From Tardiphaga robiniae (GTDB lineage: Bacteria; Pseudomonadota; Alphaproteobacteria; Rhizobiales; Xanthobacteraceae): a stretch of DNA of 39,176 bases. Where the stretch lies: NCBI RefSeq assembly GCF_001618955.1, contig NZ_LVYV01000018.1, positions 1-39,176 on the forward strand, written 5' to 3'. The translations under genes and the position numbers were made by a program. This document shows, one piece after another, positions 6,705 through 14,841 of this stretch. Numbering within the stretch: the stretch's first letter is position 1; each line of letters begins with the position of its first letter. The notes under the pieces were generated by a model. The model did no database searches. It worked only from the letters and a program-made list of their open reading frames with translations, and was not told where the DNA came from.

Positions 6705-6733
6705 TATATGGCGGCAAAACGCGCAGGCGTCAA
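6705..6733 (-). promoter_or_regulatory. Promoter of the threonine leader transcript
   Basis: On the minus strand TTGACG (6733-6728) and CATATA (6710-6705) are separated by 17 bases, a good sigma-70-like arrangement. Six bases follow before the leader ATG at 6698, which puts the expected transcription start at the ATG itself. The strength of the -10 box is moderate. Confidence 0.6.
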
Positions 6734-6851
6734 CGAAAGCTGCTTGGCGTCGTGGAATCGATGATGCGCGGGCCTATGAGCGCAGCCACCGACCTGGCCG
6801 TCGTCAAGCTCGCATCGCCCGCATCTGGCTGCGCGCTATCGGCTCCACAGC

Positions 6852-7448
6852 CTAGCTCTCGAACGCCGCATCCTCTGCGAGCCAGGTGCGCACTTTCGAT
6901 GCTTGCCCCCTGACCTCACTGGCGAAGCCGTAATGCCGCGCGAGGCGATCCAGCGCGAGTTGCAACACGACCTTGGCGGAACGCGCCGGCCAGTTGCGTT
7001 CACGCTCGACGTCTTCGAGGCCGCGCAGAAAACAACACACATCCATCAGAACCCCTGAAAACTCGGGCCCGCAGGCATCCAGCGCCTGACTGACGCGCTG
7101 GCGCGATGTCATCATGATATCCGTCATCTCGCCGGGATTGCTGCCGGCCCCGCGTGGCCGGCCGCCGGTCGGCGCGGCCCAGTTCGCCGTCATGCACGGC
7201 GCCATGTTGCCGCGCGTGAAATCGGCGCGCAGCTTTTCGCCGGCGATGAACTGATGCGGGCTGATCATGCTGCGGCCATCGCGGCCCTTGCGCCGGGCCA
7301 GCCAGCCGAGCGGGCTTTCACTGTCATTGACGAGAACGCTGGCGACGCCGTCTTCGGTGATGATCTGCCGCGTTTCCAGCGACAGATGCTGCGCGCGATG
7401 GTGATCGACGTGATCGGGATGCCTGGTGGTGCTGCGGGACGTTTTCAT
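6852..7448 (-). CDS. DUF6456 domain-containing protein
   Basis: A 198-residue protein that matches the alphaproteobacterial DUF6456 group: an N-terminal part with ESPLGWLARRKGRDGRSMIS, a central basic segment with GEKLRADFTRGNMAPCMTANW, and a C-terminal part with VCCFLRGLEDVERERNWPARSAKVVLQLALDRLARHYGF. The pattern resembles helical DNA-associated proteins, but no function is established. I chose ATG at 7448 because GGAGT lies about 9 bases upstream; the ATG at 7463 lacks a ribosome binding site. The gene lies upstream of the thrS-like unit on the same strand, with a gap of about 150 bases that holds the leader promoter, so the two are probably separate transcripts. Confidence 0.75.
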   Translation of the reverse strand: MKTSRSTTRHPDHVDHHRAQHLSLETRQIITEDGVASVLVNDSESPLGWLARRKGRDGRSMISPHQFIAGEKLRADFTRGNMAPCMTANWAAPTGGRPRGAGSNPGEMTDIMMTSRQRVSQALDACGPEFSGVLMDVCCFLRGLEDVERERNWPARSAKVVLQLALDRLARHYGFASEVRGQASKVRTWLAEDAAFES

Positions 7449-7567
7449 CGGGGGTGACTCCATTTAGGATAATAAGCTCACATCCCGAATGGCCCGGCAA
7501 GCAGAATTTTAGACTTTATTCCCTTTTAGGTTTTTATTCAATAGAACCAGCAGCTTCGGCCAATCAC

Positions 7568-8743
7568 TCAAAACCGCGGCATCGTGAAAATGAAGCGGGT
7601 TTCCTGCGGCGATGATGTGACCGTCAGTTCACCGGCGTGAGCGCGCGCGATCTGCGAGGCGATGTACAGACCGAGGCCGAGGCCCTGCCGGTTCGCCCGA
7701 TCGGCACCGCGGGTGAAGGGATGAAACAGCCGCTCCATCGCCTCCGGCGGGATCGGTTCACCGGCATTGGCCACCGAAAGTTCGAAGGCGTCACCACGTG
7801 TCTCCGCCCGGACCGAGATCGGCTGGTCCGGCGCGCCGTAGGTCAGCGCATTGCCGAGCAGGTTCGACAGCAGCTGGGCAATCCGCTGCCGGTCGCAGCT
7901 CACGGGCAGATCCAGATTGAAGCTGGCGTCGATCACGCGGTTCGGTGCGCTCGATTGCAGTTCGGCCACCACCTGCTCCAGCACCGGCTGCAACGGCACA
8001 TCGGCATTGCGCTCCAGCGACAGCCCGCCGCCGAGGCGTCCGCGCGCGAGATCGAGCACGTTGTCGATCAGTCCGGACATCCGCGCCACGCTGGCTTTGA
8101 CAAGACCGACGATGTTGCGCGCCTTGTCGTCCAGCGGCGTCTTCAAAAGCATGCTGGCGCCGGCATCGATCGACGCCAGGGGATTGCGCAGGTCGTGGCC
8201 GAGTACGGCGATGAACTCTTCGCGCAATTCCGAACTCTGCCGCTCGCCGAGCAGGCTCGCCTCGCTGCTTTCAATCCGTTGGAGGGCTTCGATCTGGAAG
8301 GCGATCAATTCGGCGAAAAGGCGAAACATGCCGACAGTTTCCGGCGTATCGACACGCGCCGGGCGTGGATCGATCGCGCACAGCGTCCCGAAGATCGTGC
8401 CGTCGGCATATCTGATCGGGATCGAAATGTAGCTCTGGAAGCCGTACATCGCGGGCGTGTGGTGATTGCGATAGATCTCGTCCTCGGCGACGTGATCGAT
8501 CACCACGGCTTCGTTACGCTGACGGATCTCGTGGCAGATGGTGGTTTCGAGCTTCAACTCGCCGCCGGGCTTCAGGCCAAACGCGATCTCATCGCGCATC
8601 GCGCAGCAGACCCAGCGCTCATCTGTGACGCGCGCGATGGCGGCAAAGCCCATGCCCGTGGTGCGGCAGATCACTTCGAGAATGCGCGGCACCGCATCGA
8701 TGCGCTGAATGGCCTCAATGTCGGCCTGCAAGTCTCCCGTCAT
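7568..8743 (-). CDS. GAF-domain sensor histidine kinase (orphan)
   Basis: A 391-residue soluble kinase: a GAF domain (about residues 15-150, with MGFAAIARVTDERWVCCAM, TTICHEIRQ, and FQSYISIPIRYADGTIFGTLCAIDP), a HisKA domain with VLGHDLRNPLASI (phospho-acceptor His183), and a HATPase_c domain with NLLGNALTYGAPD and GLGLGLYIASQIARAHAGE. There is no transmembrane segment, so it probably senses a cytoplasmic signal through GAF. No response regulator gene is adjacent. ATG at 8743 (MTGDLQADI) gives the start usual in related GAF kinases; the frame stays open upstream to TTG/GTG codons at 8788/8785. The gene is separated from its neighbours by gaps of 100-200 bases and is probably monocistronic. 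Confidence 0.85.
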   Translation of the reverse strand: MTGDLQADIEAIQRIDAVPRILEVICRTTGMGFAAIARVTDERWVCCAMRDEIAFGLKPGGELKLETTICHEIRQRNEAVVIDHVAEDEIYRNHHTPAMYGFQSYISIPIRYADGTIFGTLCAIDPRPARVDTPETVGMFRLFAELIAFQIEALQRIESSEASLLGERQSSELREEFIAVLGHDLRNPLASIDAGASMLLKTPLDDKARNIVGLVKASVARMSGLIDNVLDLARGRLGGGLSLERNADVPLQPVLEQVVAELQSSAPNRVIDASFNLDLPVSCDRQRIAQLLSNLLGNALTYGAPDQPISVRAETRGDAFELSVANAGEPIPPEAMERLFHPFTRGADRANRQGLGLGLYIASQIARAHAGELTVTSSPQETRFIFTMPRF

Positions 8744-8945
8744 ATCTGCCAAGTCCACGTATCGCCGCTTGATATTGTCACACACCAATAGCGGGAGGCC
8801 CGAGATGAGTCCCGCATCCAGACGTAGAACTTTCTTCGTCTCCGATTTGTTCTATATTGGTTCCTGCGGATGGAACCTGACTTTATTGCTTAGCTTTACT
8901 TGTGCGGATTACTTGCCCAGATCCTGTTCCGGCCACCTGTTCAGG

Positions 8946-9359
8946 TCACTTGCGCCGGCGGCGCTGCTGGCCCAGCCCCATTTTCTTGGCGAGCTGCGAA
9001 CGGGCCACCGCATAGTTCGGCGCGACCATCGGATAGTCGGCCGGCAGGCCCCACTTCTCGCGATACTGTTCCGGTGTCATCGCGTACTGCGTGCGCAGAT
9101 GGCGCTTCAACGACTTGAAACGTTTGCCGTCCTCCAGACAGATCAGATATTCGGCAGTCATCGATTTCTTGACAGACACCGCCGGTTTGGCCGGCTCCGC
9201 CGCGACCTCCGGCCGGCCGTTCGAAACCCGCACCAAGGCAGCGTGAACCTGACCGATCAGCGCCGGCAGTTCGGACGCCGGTGTTGGATTGTGACCGACA
9301 TAGGCTGACACGATCGTCGCCGTGAGATCGATGAAGCTCTTGCCGGCGATGTCGTTCAT
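8946..9359 (-). CDS. MucR/Ros-family transcriptional regulator
   Basis: A 137-residue MucR/Ros protein. The N-terminal part (IDLTATIVSAYVGHNPTPASELPALIGQVHAAL) is the family oligomerisation region, and the C-terminal part YLICLEDGKRFKSLKRHLRT, TPEQYREKWGLPADYPMVAPNYA and RSQLAKKMGLGQ is the DNA-binding domain. The family represses or activates exopolysaccharide, motility and symbiosis genes and binds AT-rich DNA. The zinc site is altered: against the Ros Cys-Cys-His-His set only Cys74 and His87 remain; position 77 is Asp and positions 91-92 are Gln-Tyr. Zinc-free members with a stable fold are known from Mesorhizobium. The tail QQRRRRK is strongly basic. Confidence 0.9.
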   Translation of the reverse strand: MNDIAGKSFIDLTATIVSAYVGHNPTPASELPALIGQVHAALVRVSNGRPEVAAEPAKPAVSVKKSMTAEYLICLEDGKRFKSLKRHLRTQYAMTPEQYREKWGLPADYPMVAPNYAVARSQLAKKMGLGQQRRRRK

Positions 9360-9523
9360 GGTCCGTCGTCTTTCAAGGATTCGAGCCGCACTTTACTTGA
9401 CAATCATGCGGGCATTACAGCCACAAGGGCAATAACAACGTATAGCGCGCCGGTTTCATTCTGCGTGCAAGATTAGTCGAGATCAGCTGAAAGTGACCGC
9501 CAACGGCAACGGGCTGAGCGGCA

Positions 9524-10387
9524 TCAGCCCCTGTTGTCGAGATGCTCACGCAACTCGTCGATCGAGGCGAAGCGCATCATGCCTTCGGGCATCTGCGCCT
9601 CGATGGAGCCGTCGGAATACAGCGAATAGGCCATGCCATCGACGACCCCCGATTTGAGCACGGTGACGTCCGGTGCCTGCGGCGGCTCTTCAGCCGGCGT
9701 CGGCGGAACGTAGCGATCCGGAATCAGCGCGGCATCCGGCAGCTTGTCGCTTGGCGAGGACGACGTGCGGGCGGCGCGGCGGATCGCGTCGGAGCGCGAC
9801 CGATCCGGCTGCGGCCAGGCATCCTCGAAACTCTTCGGCTGCTCGGCGGGTGCTTCCGGCGTTGGCATGGCCGCCTCGAATGCGGCAGCTGCCTCGGCCC
9901 TCTCCCGCTCCCGGCGCGACGACTGGAACAGCAGATTGCGACGCTTCGGCTCCTCAGGCACCGGTGCCTCGGCGGCAGCGGACGCAAGCCGCTCACGGTC
10001 GCGCAGCACTTCGTCCTGCCACGGGGGAACACCTGGCTCCGGAACGGCAGGTCGCGCGGCCAGCTGGTCGCGGCTGAACAGCGGGGCCGGGGCGGGCGCG
10101 TCATCCGCCTCCTCTGCGTCCTCCCGCGGAACCGGCGGCAACTTCAGTTCCCGGCGCGGCAGCCGGGGCGACGGAACCGGTTCATCGATCTCGCCCTGCG
10201 GCCCAAACTTCTTCAGCTCGCCGACGGCGAGCGCCATGCTGACCATGATCAGGCCGGTGCAGGCGCCGACCGTTCCAGTCAGGATCAGGGTATTGCCGAA
10301 GCCGAATTCCTTGACCGGAATGCCGAAGCCGATCGCGGCAAGGCCCGCCAGAATGACCCCGATCCCGGCAATCAGCAGCAATTTCAT
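9524..10387 (-). CDS. Membrane protein with long Pro/Ala/Glu-rich cytoplasmic region, unknown
   Basis: A 287-residue protein. The N-terminus has two hydrophobic segments (about residues 2-20 and 28-52: MKLLLIAGIGVILAGLAAIG and LILTGTVGACTGLIMVSMAL) that form a membrane hairpin. The remainder is rich in Pro, Ala, Glu and Arg without a recognised domain, except a conserved-looking end, VDGMAYSLYSDGSIEAQMPEG and MRFASIDELREHLDN. ATG at 10387 follows GAGGAG at a good distance, so I prefer it to an upstream codon that would add 31 residues. I do not recognise a named family. It is divergent from the glycosyltransferase at 10739. Confidence 0.6.
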   Translation of the reverse strand: MKLLLIAGIGVILAGLAAIGFGIPVKEFGFGNTLILTGTVGACTGLIMVSMALAVGELKKFGPQGEIDEPVPSPRLPRRELKLPPVPREDAEEADDAPAPAPLFSRDQLAARPAVPEPGVPPWQDEVLRDRERLASAAAEAPVPEEPKRRNLLFQSSRRERERAEAAAAFEAAMPTPEAPAEQPKSFEDAWPQPDRSRSDAIRRAARTSSSPSDKLPDAALIPDRYVPPTPAEEPPQAPDVTVLKSGVVDGMAYSLYSDGSIEAQMPEGMMRFASIDELREHLDNRG

Positions 10388-10738
10388 AGTCTTCGAACTC
10401 CTCGACGGACCACTCGCGAGTCTCGCCATGGGTGCCACGATAGCGTCATATTGCGTGCACCGCCAAACGGCATTTTGCATTCATCCCTTGTACATCCGAC
10501 TGGTGGTAGATTTTGGGAGAGTTTTCTTCCACCGGAGACAACAGGTTTGGGAAGCCCACGCCGCTCTATCCCTAAACGGTAAAGCTTTTACCTTGTCCTG
10601 TTTGTTGCAACGCATTAAGAAATTTCAGCCACAATTCTCAATTACTTCAAAAGAGAAGTGCGCTATATCGATGCCGGGGAAACGAGGCTCAAAGAGCGCT
10701 AAAGCCGAGCCATTGGGGACACCGGGTTATCCATCGCC
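10388..10738. other. Divergent intergenic region with a small palindrome
   Basis: A 351-base gap between the divergent membrane-protein and glycosyltransferase genes. It contains the palindrome GGTAAA-gct-TTTACC at 10578-10592 and a rather AT-rich stretch at about 10590-10680. The palindrome could be a repressor site, but nothing identifies the protein. No convincing small gene is visible. Confidence 0.5.
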
Positions 10739-12388
10739 ATGTCATCGATTACGACTGCGGCCATCGACACGCCAGTAAGGCGCTCGGTGGAACGGACGTG
10801 TGACGACCTCGCCATTCTGGCGCTTGTCGTTGTCAGTATCGTCGCAAGCTTCACGTTCCGGGACTATGGTCTCGGATGGGACGACTATACCCACGCTGAA
10901 TATGCAGATCTTCTATTGAAGATGTACGGGTCGGGCTTCACCGACACCGGCGCGTTGTCGTTTGCAAATCTCTACATGTATGGCGGCGGCTTCGATATGG
11001 CCGCGGCGCTGCTGCACAAGATCATCCCGCTGGAGCTGTTCGAGACGCGACGCCTGCTCGGCGCGATCGTCGGCGTCATCGGCCTCGGCGTCACCTGGCG
11101 TCTCGGCCGTCGGGTCGCCGGCCCCGTGGGCGGCCTCGCCACGCTGCTGCTGCTGGCGCTGTGCCCGACCTTCTACGGCCATATGTTCATGAACCCGAAG
11201 GATGCGCCTTTCGCCGTGGCGATGGTCATCCTGATGCTCGGGCTGGTGCGCCTTGCGCAGGAATATCCGAACCCGTCGCCGCGCACGGTCCTGATCCTCG
11301 GCCTCGGTGCCGGCTGCGCGATCGGCTGTCGCATTCTCGCCGGCCTCACACTGATCTACGCAGTGATCGGTTTCATGCCGCTGTGGATCGAGGATGTCCG
11401 CACCAATGGCGTGCGCGAGAGCATGCACCGCTTGCTGCATGTGCTCTACGTGCTGCTGCCGGGCATCGCTTTCGGCTATCTGATCATGGGCCTGATCTGG
11501 CCGTGGTCGATTCTCGAGCCCGCCAATCCGCTGCGCGCACTGGGCTACTTCTCTCACTTCTTCGAGAAACCGTGGAAGGAGATGTTCGACGGCGCGATGA
11601 TCTCGGTGCCGGACATGCCGTGGTCCTATCTGCCGACGCTGTTCGCGCTGCAGCTTCCGGAAGTGCTGCTCAGCCTCACCTTCGGCGGCATCGTGCTGAC
11701 CATCATGTCGCTATCACGCGACACCGTGCCGGCGCGTCGCAAGACCATCCTGTTGATGCTGACCTTTGCCGCCACACTGCCGCTGGTGATCGCCATGGTG
11801 AAGCGCCCGGCGCTGTATAACGGCATCCGGCATTTCATCTTCGTGCTCCCGCCGATGGCTGTGCTCGGCGGCGCGGCTTTCGCGGCGCTGATGGATTGGC
11901 TGCGCGTCAATCATCGCGGCGCGCAGGCAGCTGCCGTCGCCGTGTTCTCCTTCGGCCTGATGTTGCCGACAGCCGAGATGATCCGGCTGCATCCGTATCA
12001 GTACACCCACTTCAACTACATCGCCGGCACCGTTCGCCAGGCCGATGCGCTGTACATGCTGGACTATTGGGGCCTTGCGCTGAAGCAGGCCTCCGATGCG
12101 CTGCGCGAGCAGATCGTCGAGCGCCAGGAAAGCCCGCCGGTCGGCCGCAAGTGGAAGGTCGCCGTGTGCGGCCCGCAGCGTCCGGCACAGGTCGCGCTCG
12201 GTCCCGACTTCACCATCGGCTGGGACAGCCAGTCCGCCGACTTTGCGATGACGCTCGGCGAGTTCTACTGCAAGGGCCTCACCGCCCCCGTGATTGCCGA
12301 GATCAAGCGCGACGACGTCGTCTTCGCCAAGGTCTACGACATCCGCGGCAGCAGCATTTCCAGCCTGCTCGCGATCCCCGCGCCTTAG
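10739..12388 (+). CDS. GT-C type membrane glycosyltransferase (ArnT/PMT-like)
   Basis: A 549-residue protein with about 11-12 predicted membrane helices. The first periplasmic loop contains the acidic pair GWDDYTHAEYADLL, typical of GT-C glycosyltransferases that use polyprenyl-phosphate sugar donors at the outer face of the inner membrane. Other landmarks are CPTFYGHMFMNPKDAPFA, a second extracytoplasmic loop, and NGIRHFIFVLPPMAVLGG. The last 130 residues form a soluble domain. It would add a sugar to a lipid, glycan or protein; the substrate cannot be told from sequence. No polysaccharide cluster surrounds it, so it may act alone. ATG at 10739 lies before a short basic N-terminus and the first helix. 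Confidence 0.75.
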   Translation: MSSITTAAIDTPVRRSVERTCDDLAILALVVVSIVASFTFRDYGLGWDDYTHAEYADLLLKMYGSGFTDTGALSFANLYMYGGGFDMAAALLHKIIPLELFETRRLLGAIVGVIGLGVTWRLGRRVAGPVGGLATLLLLALCPTFYGHMFMNPKDAPFAVAMVILMLGLVRLAQEYPNPSPRTVLILGLGAGCAIGCRILAGLTLIYAVIGFMPLWIEDVRTNGVRESMHRLLHVLYVLLPGIAFGYLIMGLIWPWSILEPANPLRALGYFSHFFEKPWKEMFDGAMISVPDMPWSYLPTLFALQLPEVLLSLTFGGIVLTIMSLSRDTVPARRKTILLMLTFAATLPLVIAMVKRPALYNGIRHFIFVLPPMAVLGGAAFAALMDWLRVNHRGAQAAAVAVFSFGLMLPTAEMIRLHPYQYTHFNYIAGTVRQADALYMLDYWGLALKQASDALREQIVERQESPPVGRKWKVAVCGPQRPAQVALGPDFTIGWDSQSADFAMTLGEFYCKGLTAPVIAEIKRDDVVFAKVYDIRGSSISSLLAIPAP

Positions 12389-12545
12389 GCGCCGGGATCG
12401 CCAATCGATCACGCGCGCTCTCGGGTCTGAATTCAACTAGCCTGACGGCGGGATTCCACCTCCGATGCGTTGATGTGGCTGAGACGTTCTTGTCCTCTCG
12501 CAAGGACCGGACGTAGAAGTGATTCAAACAGGAGACACAGGCAGC

Positions 12546-12971
12546 ATGTCGGGCGACACAAAGGTTCGGGTTGGCCAGTGCCACTGCGGCGCAGTGCGTT
12601 TCGAGGCGACGCTCAGCGACGGCTTCAATTCGATCCGCCGCTGCACCTGTTCTTACTGCCGGATGCGGGGCGCCGTCGTTGTCATGGCGGAAATGGGTGG
12701 GATCAAGATCCTGCAGGGTGAGGATGCGCTAACGACCTACCGCTTCCATACCGGATCGGCGCAGCACTTCTTCTGTTCTCGCTGCGGAATCTACACTCAT
12801 CATCAACGACGATCTGACCAGAACCTGTATGCCGTGAACGTGGCTTGCCTGGACGGGCTAAGCCCGTTCGATTTCTCTGAGGTGCCTGTCATGGACGGCA
12901 TCAATCATACGAACGACACCGGCAAGCCAACGCGTCAAGCAGGCACCCTCCGCTTCATCCCGACTGACTGA
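12546..12971 (+). CDS. GFA (glutathione-dependent formaldehyde-activating)-like protein
   Basis: A 141-residue protein of the GFA/CENP-V fold. Zinc-binding cysteines are visible in GQCHCGAVRFEA, RRCTCSYCRMRGAVVV and HFFCSRCGIYTHH, in the order typical for the family. Family members are named after Gfa, which speeds the reaction of formaldehyde with glutathione, but most have no proven substrate. ATG at 12546 follows caggag about 12 bases upstream; a GTG 27 bases earlier is open as well. The protein is probably cytoplasmic. A second, more distant GFA gene lies at 31117. Confidence 0.85.
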   Translation: MSGDTKVRVGQCHCGAVRFEATLSDGFNSIRRCTCSYCRMRGAVVVMAEMGGIKILQGEDALTTYRFHTGSAQHFFCSRCGIYTHHQRRSDQNLYAVNVACLDGLSPFDFSEVPVMDGINHTNDTGKPTRQAGTLRFIPTD

Positions 12972-13030
12972 CTATCGCTGTCCGCCGACGACCGCTTGGC
13001 GATGATCTCGCCTATTGATTCGGTTCAGAC

Positions 13031-13744
13031 CTACCGCGCCGCCTGAAACCTGATGTCGCCGTTGTTCAGAAAGCACGTCTTGCTGAACAGGCCGAGATCG
13101 ACAGGATTCGGCAACCGCACATCCTCCAGATCGGGACATGGCTTCACGGCCGGATCGTAGGACCGGTGGATCTGCGAAATGAAGACGAAGATCAGCCCGC
13201 GTTCCCTCGCGAATGACTGCAGTGCGCGCACCTGCACCATCAAGGCCGGGTTCTCGCGTTTCTGATCGAGCAGTTGCAGATAGTCGATCACCACTAGCGT
13301 GCCGCGCGGCGCGTCCGCCAGTTTCCGGGCGATGTAATCGGCGCTGATGTCGTCGGAATTGTCGAATTCGAACAGAGTATCGAAACGCGCCGGCTCCACG
13401 CCGATGGCACTGAAACGATCCAGCACTTCTTTTTCACTGTATTCCAGCGAGAAGAACACGCTGCGATGGCCGGATTGCATCGCCTCCACGGCGAGCTTCA
13501 GGCTCATCAGCGTCTTGCCATGGCCCGGGCGCGCGCCGACCAACACGAGATCGCCGGGAGACAGTTGTTCGAACAGTTTCGCGGCAGGTGTCACCGAAGA
13601 CATTCGCGCCACGAGCAGGCTCCAGGCAGCAAAGCCTTCTCGCACGGCGATCCGGTCGAGTGCCTCATGCAGCGGAATGTTATCGGCGCGGGAGAGAAGC
13701 CTGGCCTTGCGCTTCAATTGATAGACAGGCGCAGAAAGACGCAT
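13031..13744 (-). CDS. Short DnaB/KaiC-like RecA-fold ATPase
   Basis: A 237-residue protein that consists of a short N-terminal helical part (about residues 1-50, LHEALDRIAVREGFAAWSLL) and one RecA-like ATPase core related to the C-terminal domain of DnaB. Walker A is GARPGHGKT (residues 70-78), the conserved catalytic Glu is in FFSLEYSEKEV, and Walker B is LVVIDYLQLL (Asp154). The motif FVFISQIHRSYD is the DnaB motif 4 region. The DnaG-interacting N-terminal domain of replicative helicase is absent, so this is not the main DnaB. A role as loader, repair helicase or regulator cannot be decided. The ATG at 13744 has AGGAGG upstream, indicating strong translation. Confidence 0.8.
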   Translation of the reverse strand: MRLSAPVYQLKRKARLLSRADNIPLHEALDRIAVREGFAAWSLLVARMSSVTPAAKLFEQLSPGDLVLVGARPGHGKTLMSLKLAVEAMQSGHRSVFFSLEYSEKEVLDRFSAIGVEPARFDTLFEFDNSDDISADYIARKLADAPRGTLVVIDYLQLLDQKRENPALMVQVRALQSFARERGLIFVFISQIHRSYDPAVKPCPDLEDVRLPNPVDLGLFSKTCFLNNGDIRFQAAR

Positions 13745-13971
13745 CGTGAGAACCTCCTGGTGCGAGCGTTGTCACAACCCCTCCTTATGCTTGATGCTCG
13801 AACAGTTGGTTCGGTGATCAGAGAGCCCGGTATGATCGATACTTTCCCGCTGGAGGGGGGAGGCGTGGGCCGCGCCAGAATCAGAGTGTAGCGCAAACCC
13901 CTCCCCGGCGAAATTGCCGATCCCCAATCGTCCGCCATCAATTCTCCCTCTTCGCCCGCGAATGACACGCC

Positions 13972-14841
13972 ATGATGATCAATCGACGAACATTGCTGGC
14001 GGCTGCGCCGGCGCTCATGGCCTGGCCGGCCTTTGCCAAGGAAGCTGCAAAGGACGCACCGGCGGCGTTGCAAGCTTATGAACGCGACACCGGCGGGCGG
14101 ATCGGCGTCTATGCCGAGAACCTGAAGACGGGCGCAAAGATCGCGTGGCGCGCCAATGAGCGCTTCGTGATGTGCAGCACATTCAAGGCCTCGCTCGCCG
14201 CCTGCGTTCTCGCCCGCATCGACCGCGGCGAGGACAAGCCCGATCAGATGATTTCCTACGCCGCGGCAGACCTGCTCGACTACGCGCCGGTCGCGCGCGA
14301 CAATCTTGCCAAGGGCGCGCTCTCGGTCGCCGACATGTGCAAGGCCATCGTCGAGCTCAGCGACAACACCTGCGCCAACATGCTGCTGGCGCGTGTCGGC
14401 GGTCCGGCCGCCCTCACCGCCTTCTGGAACAGGACCGGCGACAGCGTCTCGCGCCTCGATCACAACGAGCCGTTATTGAACCGTTCGCGGCCCGGCAATC
14501 CGCAGGACACGACGACGCCCGCCGCGATGGCCGGCAACGTCAAGCGCTTCGTCACCGGCGACGTGCTGACATCAGCCTCGCGTAACCAACTCACCGACTG
14601 GATGGTGAACTGCAAGACCGGCGACAAGCGCCTGCGCGCCGGGCTACCGAAGACATGGAAGATCGGCGACAAGACCGGCAATAACGGCAAGGACGCCGCC
14701 GGCGACATCGCCGTGACCTGGCCGAAGCCGGACCAGCCCGTCGTCATCGCCGCCTATACGCAAGGCGGCGCGCCGACGGCCCCGCAATTCGAGACGGTGT
14801 TCAAGGCGATTGGGGAGATGGTCGGGCAGCGACTGGGATAG
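13972..14841 (+). CDS. bla: Class A beta-lactamase
   Basis: A 289-residue serine beta-lactamase. Residue numbers here nearly coincide with Ambler numbers: the active-site motif STFK at 69-72, SDN at 130-132, EPLLN at 166-170 with Glu166 and Asn170, and KTG at 234-236. The N-terminus NRRTLLAAAPALMAWPAFA is a signal sequence with a twin-arginine pair, so Tat export to the periplasm is possible. The enzyme hydrolyses beta-lactams. A cysteine precedes the catalytic serine, as in some carbapenemases, but KTGNNG has no partner cysteine at 238. No AmpR-like regulator is adjacent. The start could be either of two consecutive ATG codons. Its 3' end overlaps the convergent exporter gene by 41 bases. 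Confidence 0.95.
   Translation: MMINRRTLLAAAPALMAWPAFAKEAAKDAPAALQAYERDTGGRIGVYAENLKTGAKIAWRANERFVMCSTFKASLAACVLARIDRGEDKPDQMISYAAADLLDYAPVARDNLAKGALSVADMCKAIVELSDNTCANMLLARVGGPAALTAFWNRTGDSVSRLDHNEPLLNRSRPGNPQDTTTPAAMAGNVKRFVTGDVLTSASRNQLTDWMVNCKTGDKRLRAGLPKTWKIGDKTGNNGKDAAGDIAVTWPKPDQPVVIAAYTQGGAPTAPQFETVFKAIGEMVGQRLG

Noticed and set aside
6517-6717. N-terminal extension of the ThrRS by 67 codons
   Set aside because: The frame is open to a TTG, but it runs through the terminator and leader ORF, and the residues do not resemble a TGS domain.
6515-6720. T-box riboswitch upstream of the ThrRS gene
   Set aside because: No T-box-like sequence is present, and T-boxes are rare in proteobacteria. 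The leader ORF with Thr codons explains the terminator better.
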